DNA of 64,000 bases from Apostichopus japonicus (GCF_037975245.1 NC_092576.1:27233611-27297610), one strand, 5' to 3'; counted from the first letter of the stretch, positions 54,901-64,000 are shown. Made by a program: numbers and translations. Notes: generated by a model from the sequence alone, not told the origin.

Positions 54901-57900
54901 GGTGGTAGGGGGGTGGTAGGGGAGGTATCAAGTTGATGCATAATGGCAAAGGAGGGAATGAAGTTGCTGTGACAATTGTGAAAGCAAAGACAAAACACAT
55001 TTATATATTAGAGCTAATTTTACTCGACTTCAAAGTAACAAATTAGAAATTTGGTATTAAATCAAAGATGAACAACTTCATTATATAATTAGTAACAAAT
55101 GACTCTTATAGCAGTTGTCTTTATATCCTCATTAGGTATATTTTAATTAATCAGTCTTGAGAGCCTGCCAAATGCTACGAATCTTTGTAATAGAAATCTA
55201 AACAATGTGAGTAGCAAAGTTGAGTAACACATACGGAATAAATTAAACCAAGATGTAATGAACTTTTAATACTTAAGAACTCATTCTCTTGTGTTGAGAG
55301 TATCAATTCACAAATTGAAAATTACCTGATTAGCTGAAGCAACTTCAAGGACTTGAATGGTAGACCTCTGTAACAATTTGCTATCATGTGGTTTAATGGC
55401 AATGTAGCTTGACACCAAGTCCTTAACTGACTGCAGGAATTGGTCTGATTTTTCTTCTTGTTCAAGCGTGCAAAGTATAGCAAACTGACGTCCCTCTTTG
55501 GTTTCGCTCAGATGTTTGATGATGATGTCTGCTGCTGACTTGTTGAGTCCACATGCAAAGCGATATATATACTGCAGGTCAAGTGGGTTTATGCTGTTCA
55601 AGGTTTCTTTTACATTGATTGATGACGCTGCTGAAGCCGCTCCTACAATCCAAGCAGACATATTATACTGGATTTAATGTGTATAGTTTATTGCAGGCAT
55701 CATATCAAGTTGCTGACACATTGCAATAGTGTATGTTCCATTGTCTTATTCGTAGAACCAACTCTTCCTACAATTTAGAAAGTAATCATTGTATACATAA
55801 TTATTTCTAAAACTATCATTCACAAGATGTATGTTAACGAGGTTTTGTTTTATGGTGTTGTGACATCATACACTGTCATTAAAAACATAAATCAGGGATG
55901 GATTCAAGTTCAAGATTTGTGCTAAGAAGTAGACAGAATGACATATAGTATTAATGGTCTATCTGAGGTTCAGAGAAGGCTACACTTTGCCTGACAGAAA
56001 CTCAGAAAATTTGTTAACAAGTAATGTTATATTTTGTGAGACCAACATACTCAGAATTCGTAACAAACCTACACATACCTTCATTACATGCTTAATTGAT
56101 GCAATAAAGGTCGAAGCACATGCCCAGTGATATTAATATAAGCCTTAAACCTGCCCTCATTGCATGCTTTATTGGTTGATTTAGATACTCCATTCATGTA
56201 GGTCAGTCTGACTGGTTTACCACAGTAATCTCATTGCTTATGTTACTTGTAAATCGTTACCATGTGAGGAGTTAATTCATCCTTACCAAAAGTAGGGTCA
56301 ATTAAGGTCCAATGTAATATGAAGTTACCCACGGCCAAAAGGAAGAATGAGTCAATTATGCATCCCTGCTAGATGTTCACATTGCTTAGTCGTAACAATT
56401 TTGCTTGTGAGGGGGCACAATAAACAACACAGACAAATTGTCAGAGGTCATTAGGTAGATATTATAGAGAAAATATTAAATTGGATGCAGGAAAGAGTGT
56501 ATTTCTCTCAAACAGCAAAATTTGTAACATCCTTTAACAGACCTACTTGTATTATTTTGCATTAAGAAGTTCAAGTGTTGTAACAGGCCTTGATAACATT
56601 GCCCATCAATAAGGACATGTCTGAGTTGTATAACTGATATACATCGCTATGTTCTAGTGAGTGTTCTTCAATGGTCTTTTCAGGTCTATTTCACTAGGCC
56701 AGTAAAGTAATTGAATAAAATGTAACACTGTCATATCCTCGATTCCACAGTCCAACACACTTACAAACGCCATTAAAAGGGGCATACAAAGTTAACTTTT
56801 TGAGACAAACGGCATTTCAATTCTTTTGGAAGTAAGATTCAAATTTGGAGTGGTATGGCCTGAACATGTTATTGCAATGTATAAAAGGGACATTCTGATT
56901 CATGGTTTCAGGCTATTAACATATTTATTTTATGTTTTTATATCTTTAAAATTGTTTAAAGTTAGTCTTTCTTTATTAATATGGAGTACAACCTTAAGTT
57001 CCTTTTCAGTAACAGATTACTGTGCAAATTTTGTTATGCAAATAAATGTGCATATGTACTATTACTATTGACCTCAGGTAAGTTAGCAAACATATTTAAA
57101 GATCATCAGTGTTGCAGTTCTATAATTCTACTCTGCTAGAATGGGTTACAGTTTTGACAAATACTTCCCAGCATATGACCCTCAAAATTGTTTACATGCT
57201 TTGAATAACAATTTCAGAGATAAGAGAGAATTTTCAGAGGAAATAAATTAAGATGATTTAATTTCTGAAGCCGTGAATATAGTATTTTTGGTTTGTCTGA
57301 CATTAGGTTTGCCGTTGTCACATGTTTCACTCTTACAATGATAACCAAATTGCAGATCCCTTTAACTGTTATTGATAAGCTTCTCTTCTTGTCTCCATGA
57401 ACTATAGTTGCCTAGGATAAAGATAGTCACAGCATATGTTTGCGTTTTCAAATTTTGTGTATTGTTATGGTGATAATTTACCAGGTCAAATCTTTGCGAG
57501 ATGAGATGTTATCAAACTTTAAAATCTTCACTTTAATACGTTTTTGATTATGTTGACTTTATATACAGTTGAGTACTACAAGGAACATGTAATCATTTAT
57601 ATCACTGCTGCTACTCATACTTATGTACAAACATGATTTTTTGGGCAATTACTACATTGCTCTTTTGATAACGGTTTGAAACATAATAAAGAAAAACACA
57701 AATCTTTTCAAACGAGTTGCATTCACTGTACTGTCACCAGATGCATGTAAAGACTTCTATCAACTATAATAATTTATCTTTGTGATACGAAAGGTGATGA
57801 GATCTGGTTTTGATATTTACTTGCATAGTTTTGATCTTCACCTCGGTAAGTTTGCTAAGCAACTTTAGCCACAAGAAAAGCATTTTGACAATATGTGGGG

Positions 57901-60900
57901 ATAAGATTATTTAACTGACGAGTACAGAATAATGTGAAGCATATTTCTTCTGATCCTGAAGTCACTGGTTTACATTTCTTACTTGTATTTGGGTGGGGGG
58001 GGGGGCTGCATCATTTTTTTCCTAGCTCGTGTTTTGTAATGAGAACAAAATTAAAAGTATTTACAATGGTTTCACATTAACAGCACTAGGGAAACTCATG
58101 TCATCATAGAATACCCAGATGTTCTTGGTAAATTCAGTGTAGTGAGCTTTTTCCGACACTCTTGTCTTAAAATACAACAAACATAAAAGGAAAAGATCCA
58201 AACCCAGATGTGTCTTATGTTGAACTGGGTCAGCTTCAAAGTATGACTTTTTGCTTTCATTGTCACGCGTGTTGTATGAATGTTCATTTACATACCCCAC
58301 AGCAGACAATATGGGGTGGGGATACGAGGAGGATAAGCTGTTTTACCTATGTACATAAAAAGACATCATACGAACGATACTTCCATCTCTTAAGTTAACT
58401 CATTTTCTTCCACATCAAATCAGCATATTATCGGTACTGAAGACTTACCTTCACTAAGAATCCGAACCAGGTGATGAGAGGCATAAAACTCACAGATGAT
58501 TTTGTGCGACATCCGTGCTTCTATCAGATGTATACACTGCAACATGTCAAAGACCTCTTCCTGTGCCAACATCCCAAGATCAATATAGTAATCATAGAAC
58601 TCTTGTCCAAGTTCTGAAACTAAATATGTCGTCTTCCATGACAGCTGTTGTTTCCTCTGCGTGAGGCCTTCGAAAACAATACGGTACAGTTTAGGTAGTT
58701 TCGTTTCAAAAGCAGGCACCTCAGAGGTAGCACCTTTCTTGCTTTTCATATGGTTATGAAAGCATGCGATCAGATATTTGAAAAACCGGGTTAATGAGTT
58801 AAAAACCTCAATATTTTGACTCTTGTGTACTGTGTGAGCAACCATAGTGAACAAGAGAGGGACCTGACAGAGATCTTTTAACACGGGGTTTCTCTGAAGC
58901 TGTTCTTCGATCCAATCTGCCAACTGGACATTATTACGATCCACTACCTTCAGGACATAGTTTCGACGTTCAGCAACCCCAAACCCTGTTAATCTGATGC
59001 TTTTTGTCTCGGGGTGTAAATTAGGCGGGATATTCAATGTCCTGGTAAGTATCATGACAATACTATCTTGAAACATTTCCATCTCAATGATAGAGGAGAT
59101 ATCTGTTCCGGTTTCATTCTTGTCAGGATACTCGTCATAACTGTCAAATATCATGACAACAGACTCTTTGTATACTCTGAGGATTTCCTGAATGCAAGCT
59201 TCATCCATGTTTTCATCTTTGGGCACTATGAAATTCTTTATGGCAGTGTATATAGACTTCACACCTGCCAGTTGCCTCAACTGGAGATATATAAGTATTT
59301 TTACATCTTTGAGAGGAGATGTAGGGTTCTTAGTACACCAGTCATGGAGATACTGTAATCCAATTGTTGATTTCCCATACCCAGGTTCCCCCTCGATAAT
59401 CTTTCTTTTTGACTTAGTTTTGGGGCTACTCAGAATTTCGTTGTAAGATTCTAACGATTCTAGCACATCAGGAGTTTGCTTGGAATCACCCTTCTGAGCC
59501 ACGTAGTAAATACCTCCCTCAACAAAAATATTATCAACACTACCCTCGTTCATGGAAGGAAACGGCTTTGCTGTACCGTATTGCTTTTGATAGGCTATTC
59601 TCGAATACTTGGTGAATTTGTTTTTCTTTTCTGAGAAATGAAAAGAACAAAAAGAGATTTGAACACTTTAAAGGATACAGAAAATACGTCTTCTCATACT
59701 ATAAATTGTGGAACTGTCAAAAGTCACTTTTATTAGTTGAAGAACACCATGTGGCAATGCTTCTACGTAGTGCATGCGCTCAAGTTATTGTGAACGTGTG
59801 TTTTCACTGTCATTACGTGAAGAGACATATGTAAATTAGCCTTGCTTAGGCTTATCCACTCGATAGAATATTACAATGTTAATATCTACGAATAGTCATT
59901 TTAATTTCCTCTTTAAACTTCATAACGAAATTTCCCGTTCAAATTCATGAAGAGCATCTTCATACATAACGCATTCGCATTCCCAATGAAAAAGGCTTAA
60001 CATGTGTGAATACAGAAAACACTTTTATTTAAATCTGCATAGAAAAGCAGAGTTTGTCACTAAGTCCATGTCAATTCTCTATAGTCTAAAAAGGGTGTAG
60101 GTCTATGATCCTCTAGAACAAATGATGGATTTTAACTGCCTTATTTTTTTTTAAATTCTCCACATATATATTAACGCAAAATATCTTTTTTCGCGTATGT
60201 ATGGAATTGGCTTAGTTTCATTGAACCACTTATTGTATTTATCTTTTAAAGCGTTTATGAATATGTTTATTTACCTGTACAGAGTAACGTATAGTGTACT
60301 AGAAATGAACATATCTTCAACAATCTAGGATAAACATGTTCTAAAATTCATAGTTCCGTGTGTAATTGTCATCTAACGCCCGCCGCACACTGTAGACTAT
60401 TGAAACTCGAGTCAACTGTCATTACTTGGGGAATCGTGGATAGCCGGGCACTGTGCGTAGGCTTAAGATTGCTTCTGGTCATGAATTTACCTGTTGTAAG
60501 TCGGCTCCAGTCAAGATCCTTAGCTCATTTATCAACTCCAGTAATAATATTTATCAAATATTATTGTCATTCACTGTTTATTATCAAATTACTACAGTTA
60601 TACCTTTGAGTAGAAAACAAATGTAAAGCGCATCGAATAAACAATGATATCATTATCGGCCTCACTAACTTTACTACACACTCTCGTTCGAATAGTGTAA
60701 GATATAATGTCTTATTAAAAGAGAATATAAATGTCCTAAAGCCGTTTGTATATGAGAATAAGTTACAAGTACGAATTAAACTGGAATATGTTCTGTTTAC
60801 TCTTCGCTGCGGTCAGAGATTCAAGCGGAGAACAATTTATTCATAGAGTAATAGCTACAAACTTTTTTCCAACATAAAATCAAATAAAAGCCAATGTGTT

Positions 60901-62164
60901 CCTTTTGTTAGAACGAAAATGGAGCATTAAAACATTGATTTTAGAAAGTGTAGCAGTACCATTGTAGTGAAATATCTCATTCAGATGTATTGTAACAACT
61001 TTGACCTATCCATCGAGAATATCAAATTTATATTACTAAGATACTATACACCCAGTCACCTTGTTTTATTATTACACGCCAAACTAGTCTATCTTCAGTT
61101 GTTAAACGAACAATTTATCTCTAGCTATATTTTATCAAACTTCACTTTCTGTTGAAAGTTGAGTGTTACACTTTGCAAGTTTTCACGAAATGTTTACTTT
61201 AAATATCCATTTAACCTTGTACACTTGAGAAAAGGTTCCCGTGAGTGGTTACTTGTAAATGAAAGCACCAATCCTTAGTATATTATCGATTCATCAATAA
61301 CATTATATCAAATCCGAAATTTCAATTTCGAAAATAACCAATCACAGTAAACCAACAGAAGTAAGATGCATTCTGAAGAATTCTGCCAGTGCCACACGAA
61401 CAAAATGATATGTGTAAGCTACAGTACCTTCTATTTGAGCCTTAGACTGATCATCACTGGAACATAGTATCCCTGTATGATCCTCGTACAGCTTTCTTAC
61501 ACGTTTTTCAATCCCAAAACGACCCATTTTCTTCAGCGCACACAGAAGTATCAGGATACTTGTTGGCTCTATTTGTCCCCTCTCTTCCATTTCAATAATC
61601 ATGAGACGGCCTGCACTGGCTGAAGTTTCCAGCTTCTCTTTGATAGCAGGCGGATAGTTAAAGACCGTAGCCAGTTCAATAACATTTTCATCAGTCAGAT
61701 CTTCAGCAAGTGCAACTTTAAAACTATCAAAATCTGTTGAAAATAACAACATAAAATAAAAGACATCTAACTTGCAAATGAAGCACTTCTTCAGATATGA
61801 AACAGCGGATGCGTTAGTGATATGAACATGAAGACTTAAAACTTTATCGATTAAAATGTAATGACCTGGTAATCCCTTTCACTTTCAAAAGTTTGATTCA
61901 CATATAACTGTATGTTTGCAATATGTATTTCATCATATCCGCATTACATTCAACAATGTTACGTGTATTTTATAAAAGAAAGTTAAAAATTGCTTCTCCA
62001 ATATAATGGCAAACACAACAGTGTACCGTGTATTGTATATAGAACAGCATAACACACATAGGACAACATACACAATAAATGAAAATTGTTCATCTTTCAA
62101 ACTTACCGTTCACTGTCTTCTTCACATCCGGTTTGATGTCCACGAGATTAACATTGGCAGCCAT
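24844..62164 (-). CDS. DED-like / NACHT NTPase protein with tandem C-terminal modules (NLR-type), 15 exons
   Basis: Fifteen exons (62107-62164, 61428-61733, 58449-59630, 55326-55642, 52305-52522, 49396-49472, 48984-49036, 46673-46792, 35608-35810, 34120-34196, 33150-33205, 32443-32562, 30919-31124, 28170-28243, 24844-24941) have GT/AG borders and matching phases, and sum to 3165 bp, exactly 1055 codons. The order is a short N-terminus, a DED-like fold (~20-110), NACHT (Walker A GEPGYGKST at ~202, Walker B MIFDSYDEYP at ~281), a helical NLR-type segment (~516-621), then modules of 156, 152 and at least 126 residues. By family, such STAND NTPases oligomerise on ligand binding and recruit death-fold partners, in the cytosol. 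The repeat modules are predicted here to be the sensor. The 3' end is not settled. Confidence 0.85.
25091..26691. mobile_element. Non-autonomous hAT-type DNA transposon, about 1.6 kb, with 8-bp target-site duplication
   Basis: Left terminus TAGTGTTCGACCGA, right terminus the inverse of TAGTGCTCGACTGAT. Sub-terminal copies of the ACCGATTA / ATCGG motif lie at both ends. Flanks are tcacgtac (25083-25090) and tcacgtaa (26692-26699), 7 of 8 identical, as expected for hAT insertions. No transposase frame is seen inside. It sits in the intron between exons 28170-28243 and 24844-24941, about 150 bp from the latter's acceptor. A 39-bp fragment shared with 3817-3860 lies inside at about 25628. Confidence 0.75.
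27205..27405. repeat. Degenerate 15-17 bp repeat, ccccGGACAATTAcc type
   Basis: About 12 diverged units such as ccccggacgattacc and ccccggacaattacc. An inverted piece (gtccgggggtatttgtcc) lies at about 28046-28076, on the other side of the SINE, so the two may be the ends of one foldback-like element. Confidence 0.65.
27715..27998 (-). mobile_element. tRNA-derived SINE
   Basis: Read on the minus strand, the head contains TGGCCGAGTGG (A-box) and GGTTCGATTCC (B-box) at tRNA spacing, like a tRNA-Ser/Leu derivative. A body follows containing the inverses of gccttgcccaaggacac and agcgctttatatggcac, ending in a short tgttatgttatgctatg-type tail near 27715. The tRNA part lacks a clean acceptor stem, so it is not a functional tRNA gene. 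Confidence 0.7.
28170..28243 (-). CDS. NACHT gene exon 14: module 3, exon b (CLLPP type)
   Basis: It encodes FYYCLLPPTIASSSLANLEA then RNVN, 74 bp, phase 2 to 1, acceptor ctcttcag|T, donor AACG|gtacag. It shares CLLPP with exon 49396-49472; flanking intron sequence is also similar, as expected for duplicated exons. Confidence 0.75.
28660..28700. repeat. Poly-G tract in the NACHT gene intron
   Basis: A run of ggggtggggggggggggtggggg, one of some twenty long G or C tracts in the window (others near 18113, 31450, 31826, 34728, 38886, 41957, 45027, 46909, 50698 and 57994). It is non-coding and may be length-variable. Confidence 0.8.
29396..29525. repeat. 43-bp repeat, three copies, carrying a GACGCGCGTC palindrome
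   Basis: Units start at about 29397, 29440 and 29483. Each has ggac(g)cgcgcgt-tct then ttgaatacaacttctttt. The GC palindrome stands out in AT-rich surroundings. Confidence 0.75.
29784..29985. repeat. Partial duplication, about 140-bp period
   Basis: gatgaaaac-gattaaaacaaat followed by ggagaaatggaacagtgtg occurs at 29784 and again at 29923. The GT/GGGG-rich stretch between them is variable. Confidence 0.7.
30919..31124 (-). CDS. NACHT gene exon 13: module 3, exon a (IPI type)
   Basis: It encodes IPIVSVVLVGSFNKVDEDDI, then TLYSGLSLPILTSIERMNIN and HEVNGILNYVQHSQRFKLL. 206 bp, phase 0 to 2, acceptor cttcag|ATT, donor TGAG|gtaagt. Confidence 0.85.
32443..32562 (-). CDS. NACHT gene exon 12: module 2, exon d (VKRL type)
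   Basis: It encodes AEDIQTITELCSNVVGINNE and then SSLESQKSAIELLKKASRHD, 120 bp, phase 0 to 0, acceptor ttcaaag|GCC, donor CATGAC|gtaagg. Length and donor context are identical to exon 46673-46792. Confidence 0.8.
33150..33205 (-). CDS. NACHT gene exon 11: module 2, exon c (LQSGxW type)
   Basis: It encodes LWPENASQLELQSGKWKQ, 56 bp, phase 1 to 0, acceptor ctgcag|TT, donor AACAG|gttggt. It conserves the L-LQSG-WK core of its two sister exons. Confidence 0.75.
34120..34196 (-). CDS. NACHT gene exon 10: module 2, exon b (CLLPP type)
   Basis: It encodes FYRCKLPTSISPEMILETAR then SRNIK, 77 bp, the same length and phase (2 to 1) as exon 49396-49472. Acceptor ttacag|G, donor AAAG|gtattt. Confidence 0.78.
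34480..34830. mobile_element. GC-rich dispersed-repeat fragment with internal duplication
   Basis: A sharply GC-rich block with tttgcattt-ta-gtggcctca and gatgcaatttggtgc repeated twice (about 34554 and 34633), a G-run, and ctggcgcccccagcccccc near its end. It looks like the end of a non-autonomous element common in marine invertebrates. Family unknown. Confidence 0.4.
35608..35810 (-). CDS. NACHT gene exon 9: module 2, exon a (IPI type)
   Basis: It encodes IPISQLLLKWSYSKVDKGDI, then VIQSGLCLPTLSTLEKLFVN and LTEEDVIGLLNYGVQSRRFQEL. 203 bp, phase 0 to 2, acceptor actgcag|ATA, donor TTATG|gtgagt. It follows a 10.9-kb intron that contains the 3.1-kb tandem duplication. Confidence 0.85.
36826..37305. 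mobile_element. Inverted-repeat element with CGAAGTTCGG motifs
   Basis: CGAAGTTCG occurs forward at about 36829 and 37029, and as CGAACTTCG at about 37266 and 37283. The left and right parts form an imperfect terminal inverted repeat of about 20 bp (agtattgcgaagttcgg and its inverse). There is no transposase. A MITE-like element is the best guess. Confidence 0.45.
37306..39533. other. Intron sequence of the NACHT gene, no feature seen
   Basis: AT-rich DNA with a G-run at about 38886-38898 and no conserved coding frame on either strand. Confidence 0.5.
39641..39895. mobile_element. Foldback/MITE element with CACTTAAGTG palindrome array, copy A
   Basis: The ends gtatgtatggcaagccgtt and aacggcttgccatacgtatg are inverted repeats that continue inward for about 50 bp. 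The interior is about nine imperfect palindromes of the type TTCCACTTAAGTGGAA or TTTCACTTAAGTGAAA at roughly 18-20 bp spacing. It is non-coding, and the whole element can fold on itself. Confidence 0.7.
42729..42983. mobile_element. Foldback/MITE element with CACTTAAGTG palindrome array, copy B
   Basis: Second copy of the element, carried by the 3-kb duplication. A few bases differ (for example, one arm reads cttaagtaaaatg instead of cttaagtgaaatg), so some palindromes are broken here and intact in copy A. Confidence 0.7.
46673..46792 (-). CDS. NACHT gene exon 8: module 1, exon d (VKRL type)
   Basis: It encodes VDDVDTVKRLCKELVAIRKN and then DSELLQRCNIQLLENASYHD, 120 bp, phase 0 to 0, acceptor atatcag|GTT, donor CATGAC|gtaagt. 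It is a predicted helical pair, the same length as the exon at 32443-32562, and matches the tail of exon 4. Confidence 0.8.
46793..48983. other. Intron between exons 48984-49036 and 46673-46792
   Basis: AT-rich, with a G-run near 46909. No transposon or extra exon of the repeat module is seen. Confidence 0.5.
48984..49036 (-). CDS. NACHT gene exon 7: module 1, exon c (LQSGxW type)
   Basis: It encodes SWGNYGYSLNLQSGAWK, 53 bp, phase 1 to 0, acceptor tcttag|TG, donor GGAAG|gtatgt. The Y-L-LQSG-WK motif recurs at 33150-33205 and 24844-24941, which supports this very short exon. Confidence 0.78.
49160..49200. repeat. (TA)n microsatellite
   Basis: An uninterrupted run of about 13 TA units followed by more T/A-rich sequence, in the intron just upstream (gene sense) of exon 48984-49036. 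Confidence 0.9.
49396..49472 (-). CDS. NACHT gene exon 6: module 1, exon b (CLLPP type)
   Basis: It encodes FDNCLLPPSFAPESIPAEMK then SREIK, 77 bp, phase 2 to 1. Acceptor taaaag|G, donor AAAG|gtattc. With the last residues of exon 5 it reads LKDLSFDNCLLP, a leucine-rich-repeat-like strand. Too short for automatic gene calling; supported by copies at 34120-34196 and 28170-28243. Confidence 0.75.
49473..52304. other. Intron between exons 52305-52522 and 49396-49472
   Basis: Contains a 17-base G-run near 50698 and several open frames of about 100-124 codons at 50976-51704 that overlap each other in different frames and show no domain. I treat it as non-coding. Confidence 0.5.
52305..52522 (-). 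CDS. NACHT gene exon 5: module 1, exon a (IPI type)
   Basis: It encodes IPITSVCLNKSFKECEKDVI, then VLHSGLRLNQLLTVEKIHIE, and LTEEDVTMIFRYGLRSEHLKDL. The borders are ctgaccg-side acceptor cag|ATT and CTGTC|gtgagt. Length 218 bp, phase 0 to 2. It aligns with exons 35608-35810 and 30919-31124. Confidence 0.85.
52523..55325. other. Intron between exons 55326-55642 and 52305-52522
   Basis: AT-rich. A 25-bp direct duplication (cccatcatattaa-tagttgtca) lies at about 54670-54722, and a G-rich stretch at about 54889-54925. No other feature is seen. Confidence 0.5.
55326..55642 (-). CDS. NACHT gene exon 4: helical NLR segment ending in a VKRL-type unit
   Basis: Acceptor ttgtag|GA, donor AATCAG|gtaatt, 317 bp, phase 1 to 0. 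It encodes INPLDLQYIYRFACGLNKSA and a long helical tail. The last ~40 residues (SVKDLVSSYIAIKPHDSKLL and LEVASANQ) align with the separate 120-bp exons at 46673-46792 and 32443-32562. The repeat therefore seems to have been seeded from the end of this exon. Confidence 0.85.
55643..58448. other. Intron between the NACHT exon and exon 55326-55642
   Basis: About 2.8 kb, AT-rich, with a G-run near 57994. No coding exon with conserved sequence is seen. Confidence 0.5.
58449..59630 (-). CDS. NACHT gene exon 3: NACHT NTPase domain
   Basis: This 1182-bp exon starts ttctcag|AA (EKKNKFTKYSRIAYQKQYG) and ends SEG with donor GAAG|gtaagt. Walker A is GEPGYGKST (about 59363-59389). Walker B is VVMIFDSYDEYP with the extended D-x-x-D-E typical of NACHT. 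LTRTLNIPP is a sensor-1-like arginine motif. NPVLKDLCQVPLLFTMVAH is the GxP-type segment before the winged helix. All key catalytic residues are present, so the NTPase should be active. Phase 1 to 1. Confidence 0.93.
59631..61427. other. Intron between the DED-like exon and the NACHT exon
   Basis: About 1.8 kb of AT-rich sequence with no repeat or exon that I can support. Confidence 0.5.
61428..61733 (-). CDS. NACHT gene exon 2: DED-like death-fold domain
   Basis: It encodes about 102 residues starting DFDSFKVALAEDLTDENVIE and ending DDQSKAQIE. The helix pattern and the L-IIEMEERGQIE / LLCALKKMGRFGIEKRV stretches resemble the later helices of death-effector domains (L--LLE---L--, then R-dLl). 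A death domain is the alternative. Acceptor ttcaacag|AT, donor AGAAG|gtactg, phase 1 to 1. Confidence 0.7.
62107..62164 (-). CDS. NACHT gene, first coding exon
   Basis: ATG at 62164-62162 in the context AAGATGG (purine at -3, G at +4). It encodes MAANVNLVDIKPDVKKTVN and ends AACG|gtaagt. A ttacag acceptor seven bases before the ATG suggests a non-coding exon further upstream. The 58-bp length gives phase 1, matching the next exon. Confidence 0.7.
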
Positions 62165-64000
62165 CTTAGGTCTGTAATTTCGCATGCAAAATACAAATAA
62201 GGGTGAATTACTTTGACTGCAAATTCTACGTAAAGTTCAAGGCAATAACTGGATTATCAGGGTATAAAATGGTTTCCAGAATATGTAGACTTCGAATGTT
62301 AAATGTTAAATTTTGTTGGCAGTTTGTTGTCTCTTGTGATAAATGATGTAAATTAATAATTACTATACATGATGTGTATTGAGCTACCTTTTATTGCCCA
62401 TAATGCGAATAAATGTACAGTTATAATACGAATCTGAATTGTTGATTCGTCCAACATATGAAAGAAATCGAAAAAAAAAAATCAGCACGTTTTTATCATA
62501 TTTTAAAGATTGATGGAACCTAAAGGATATTGGTTTTAAAGGCATATAAAAAAAAACATACCAAGGATTTGTATACTTACCATAAACAAGGTTGACACAG
62601 ATTGTTTGAAAATTGCGATATTGTAATTTAGCATCACTGAATATATACCGTAACTCCACATAGTTGATTAAATATACACCCAACCTATACAAACAATGCT
62701 GATAACAGTTTTTGCTTCGTAGTCGTTTTGGATGAATTAATTTGAATGAACCTGGGTGTTTTTGTCTGGCTGTAATTGTAATCACTTACTAGAAACCTCT
62801 CAATGATGTAATGTGTTAGTCTAGTCACGCTGAATGTCCTATGTACTTTGCATGTTCGTTCAGTTATCTCTCATTTACATGTTACAAGATAGAGCAAATT
62901 GAAGGCTTTATATTAAAAATAGTATCGACATGTCACTGTTATCCACATTTCGTAGATGTGATTTTTAATCACGTTCTATTTGTTTGTAGCTATTAATATT
63001 TTGCCGCGCTCTCGTACGCACCATAGCGAGGAGATTTTGATCAAGAGCAAGGTATATTAAATTGTTCTTACACTGTGTTCCTTGCTTTTGGTACTTACAC
63101 ATGCTGCGATATAAAACGGTACCAAAGATAAATGATGCAAACAAATGTGTGTCTACTTTAGTAAAATCAAAGTTGTAACGATGTTCACATATTTTTTTTT
63201 TAATTGACCGCAACAAATTATTACTACTCTAAGAGTAGAGTGCTAGACATTAATTGAGACAGAAACAAAAAAAGTCGAAAATACATTAATTTTAAATAAG
63301 ATGAGTGTAACTTTGCCAAACAATCTCAATTTCATTCAATATTATCTTCAAAGTAAAAAGAAATTGGTACTAATTACTTGTTTATTTTATTCTGAGGTGA
63401 AGGAAACTATTGGATTTGCTTGATCTTGAAACATTATCAGACTTACACAATTCTAAAGTTTAACGTTGATCACTTGAAAATAATCTAATGTAATACATGG
63501 TGCTTAGGTAAACGGACATAATGTCTTATACGTTCATTTGCTTTTAATTTTGGAGGAGTCTGGAAGTTCATAATGACATTTCATTTGAAATTAATTGTCA
63601 AATTATTGGCAATGGACACCTTCTTATACCAATTTACATAGTTGTAACATTTTAACATGATTTCAAATTAGATTAGAGAAGGATGATATCACATTTTATG
63701 TCCAAAGTTATTTTGCGAAATACGGTCTTAGCTACTATGACACGAAGTTATAATAATTCGTCTCTCAAATCCTCGTATTACTACTGCAAACATAACAACA
63801 GATTCATAACGACAACGAAGTCGCTTCTCTTAGCAAGAACTGCTCATCGGTCAACAGCAATGATATGGTTTGACCAATACTCACTACAAATTGTGAATGT
63901 TCTACAATAGCACTGCTCACAGCACACAATCTTAACTAATTATTTGAATCACGGTGACAATGCTTAACTACTGTACTATGATACGTACACGCAAAAAAAT
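62165..64000. other. 5' flank of the NACHT gene
   Basis: It should hold the promoter and any non-coding first exon. Minus-strand donor-like sites occur near 62578 (tatggtaagtat) and 62790 (tagtaagtg). A 133-codon open frame at 62384-62785 has no recognisable domain and spans one of them. No TATA box or CpG-rich block stands out. Confidence 0.35.

Noticed and set aside
62384-62785. 133-codon minus-strand open frame upstream of the NACHT gene
   Set aside because: No domain and atypical composition. A donor-like site inside makes a non-coding exon as likely as a gene.

Overview
The window is animal nuclear DNA: AT-rich, intron-dense, full of minisatellites, poly-G/poly-C tracts and transposon debris. 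It holds two convergent protein-coding genes. The first looks like the 3' half of a metazoan RNA polymerase III second-largest subunit. The second is a death-fold/NACHT innate-immune-type gene of the kind expanded in echinoderms and other marine invertebrates. I infer a marine invertebrate deuterostome, most likely an echinoderm such as a sea cucumber. No species can be proven from the sequence alone.

Region 1 (1-16.2 kb, + strand) is POLR3B (RPC2). Thirteen exons (2456-15807) cover about 540 C-terminal codons, with consistent splice phases apart from two single-base problems: one base missing in exon 3879-4005 and one extra in exon 11417-11523. In five introns the start is a tandem array whose unit is a copy of the 3' end of the preceding exon, its 5' splice site and the first intron bases. 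The units are about 136, 100, 28, 114 and 55 bp. The last intron also carries a 28-bp array over the branch-point side of its acceptor.

Region 2 (15.8-24.8 kb) is intergenic and 3'-flanking DNA with a 64-bp x 8 array and no gene I can recognise.

Region 3 (24.8-62.2 kb, - strand) is one large gene. Fifteen exons join in phase into exactly 1055 codons: a short N-terminus, a DED-like death fold, a NACHT NTPase (Walker A and B intact), an NLR-type helical segment, and then a C-terminal module encoded by a recurring set of four small exons (lengths about 206/77/55/120 bp, start phases 0-2-1-0). The set occurs twice in full and a third time without its fourth exon. The C-terminal end is not certain; one more 48-bp exon at 22742-22789 is possible. 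Its introns hold a 3.1-kb tandem duplication (39.5-45.6 kb), a foldback element packed with CACTTAAGTG palindromes in each copy, a 1.6-kb non-autonomous hAT element with target-site duplications, and a tRNA-derived SINE.

Region 4 (62.2-64 kb) lies upstream of that gene; I see no supported coding sequence. The two genes have unrelated jobs: Pol III transcription, and a predicted signal-sensing/cell-death pathway.
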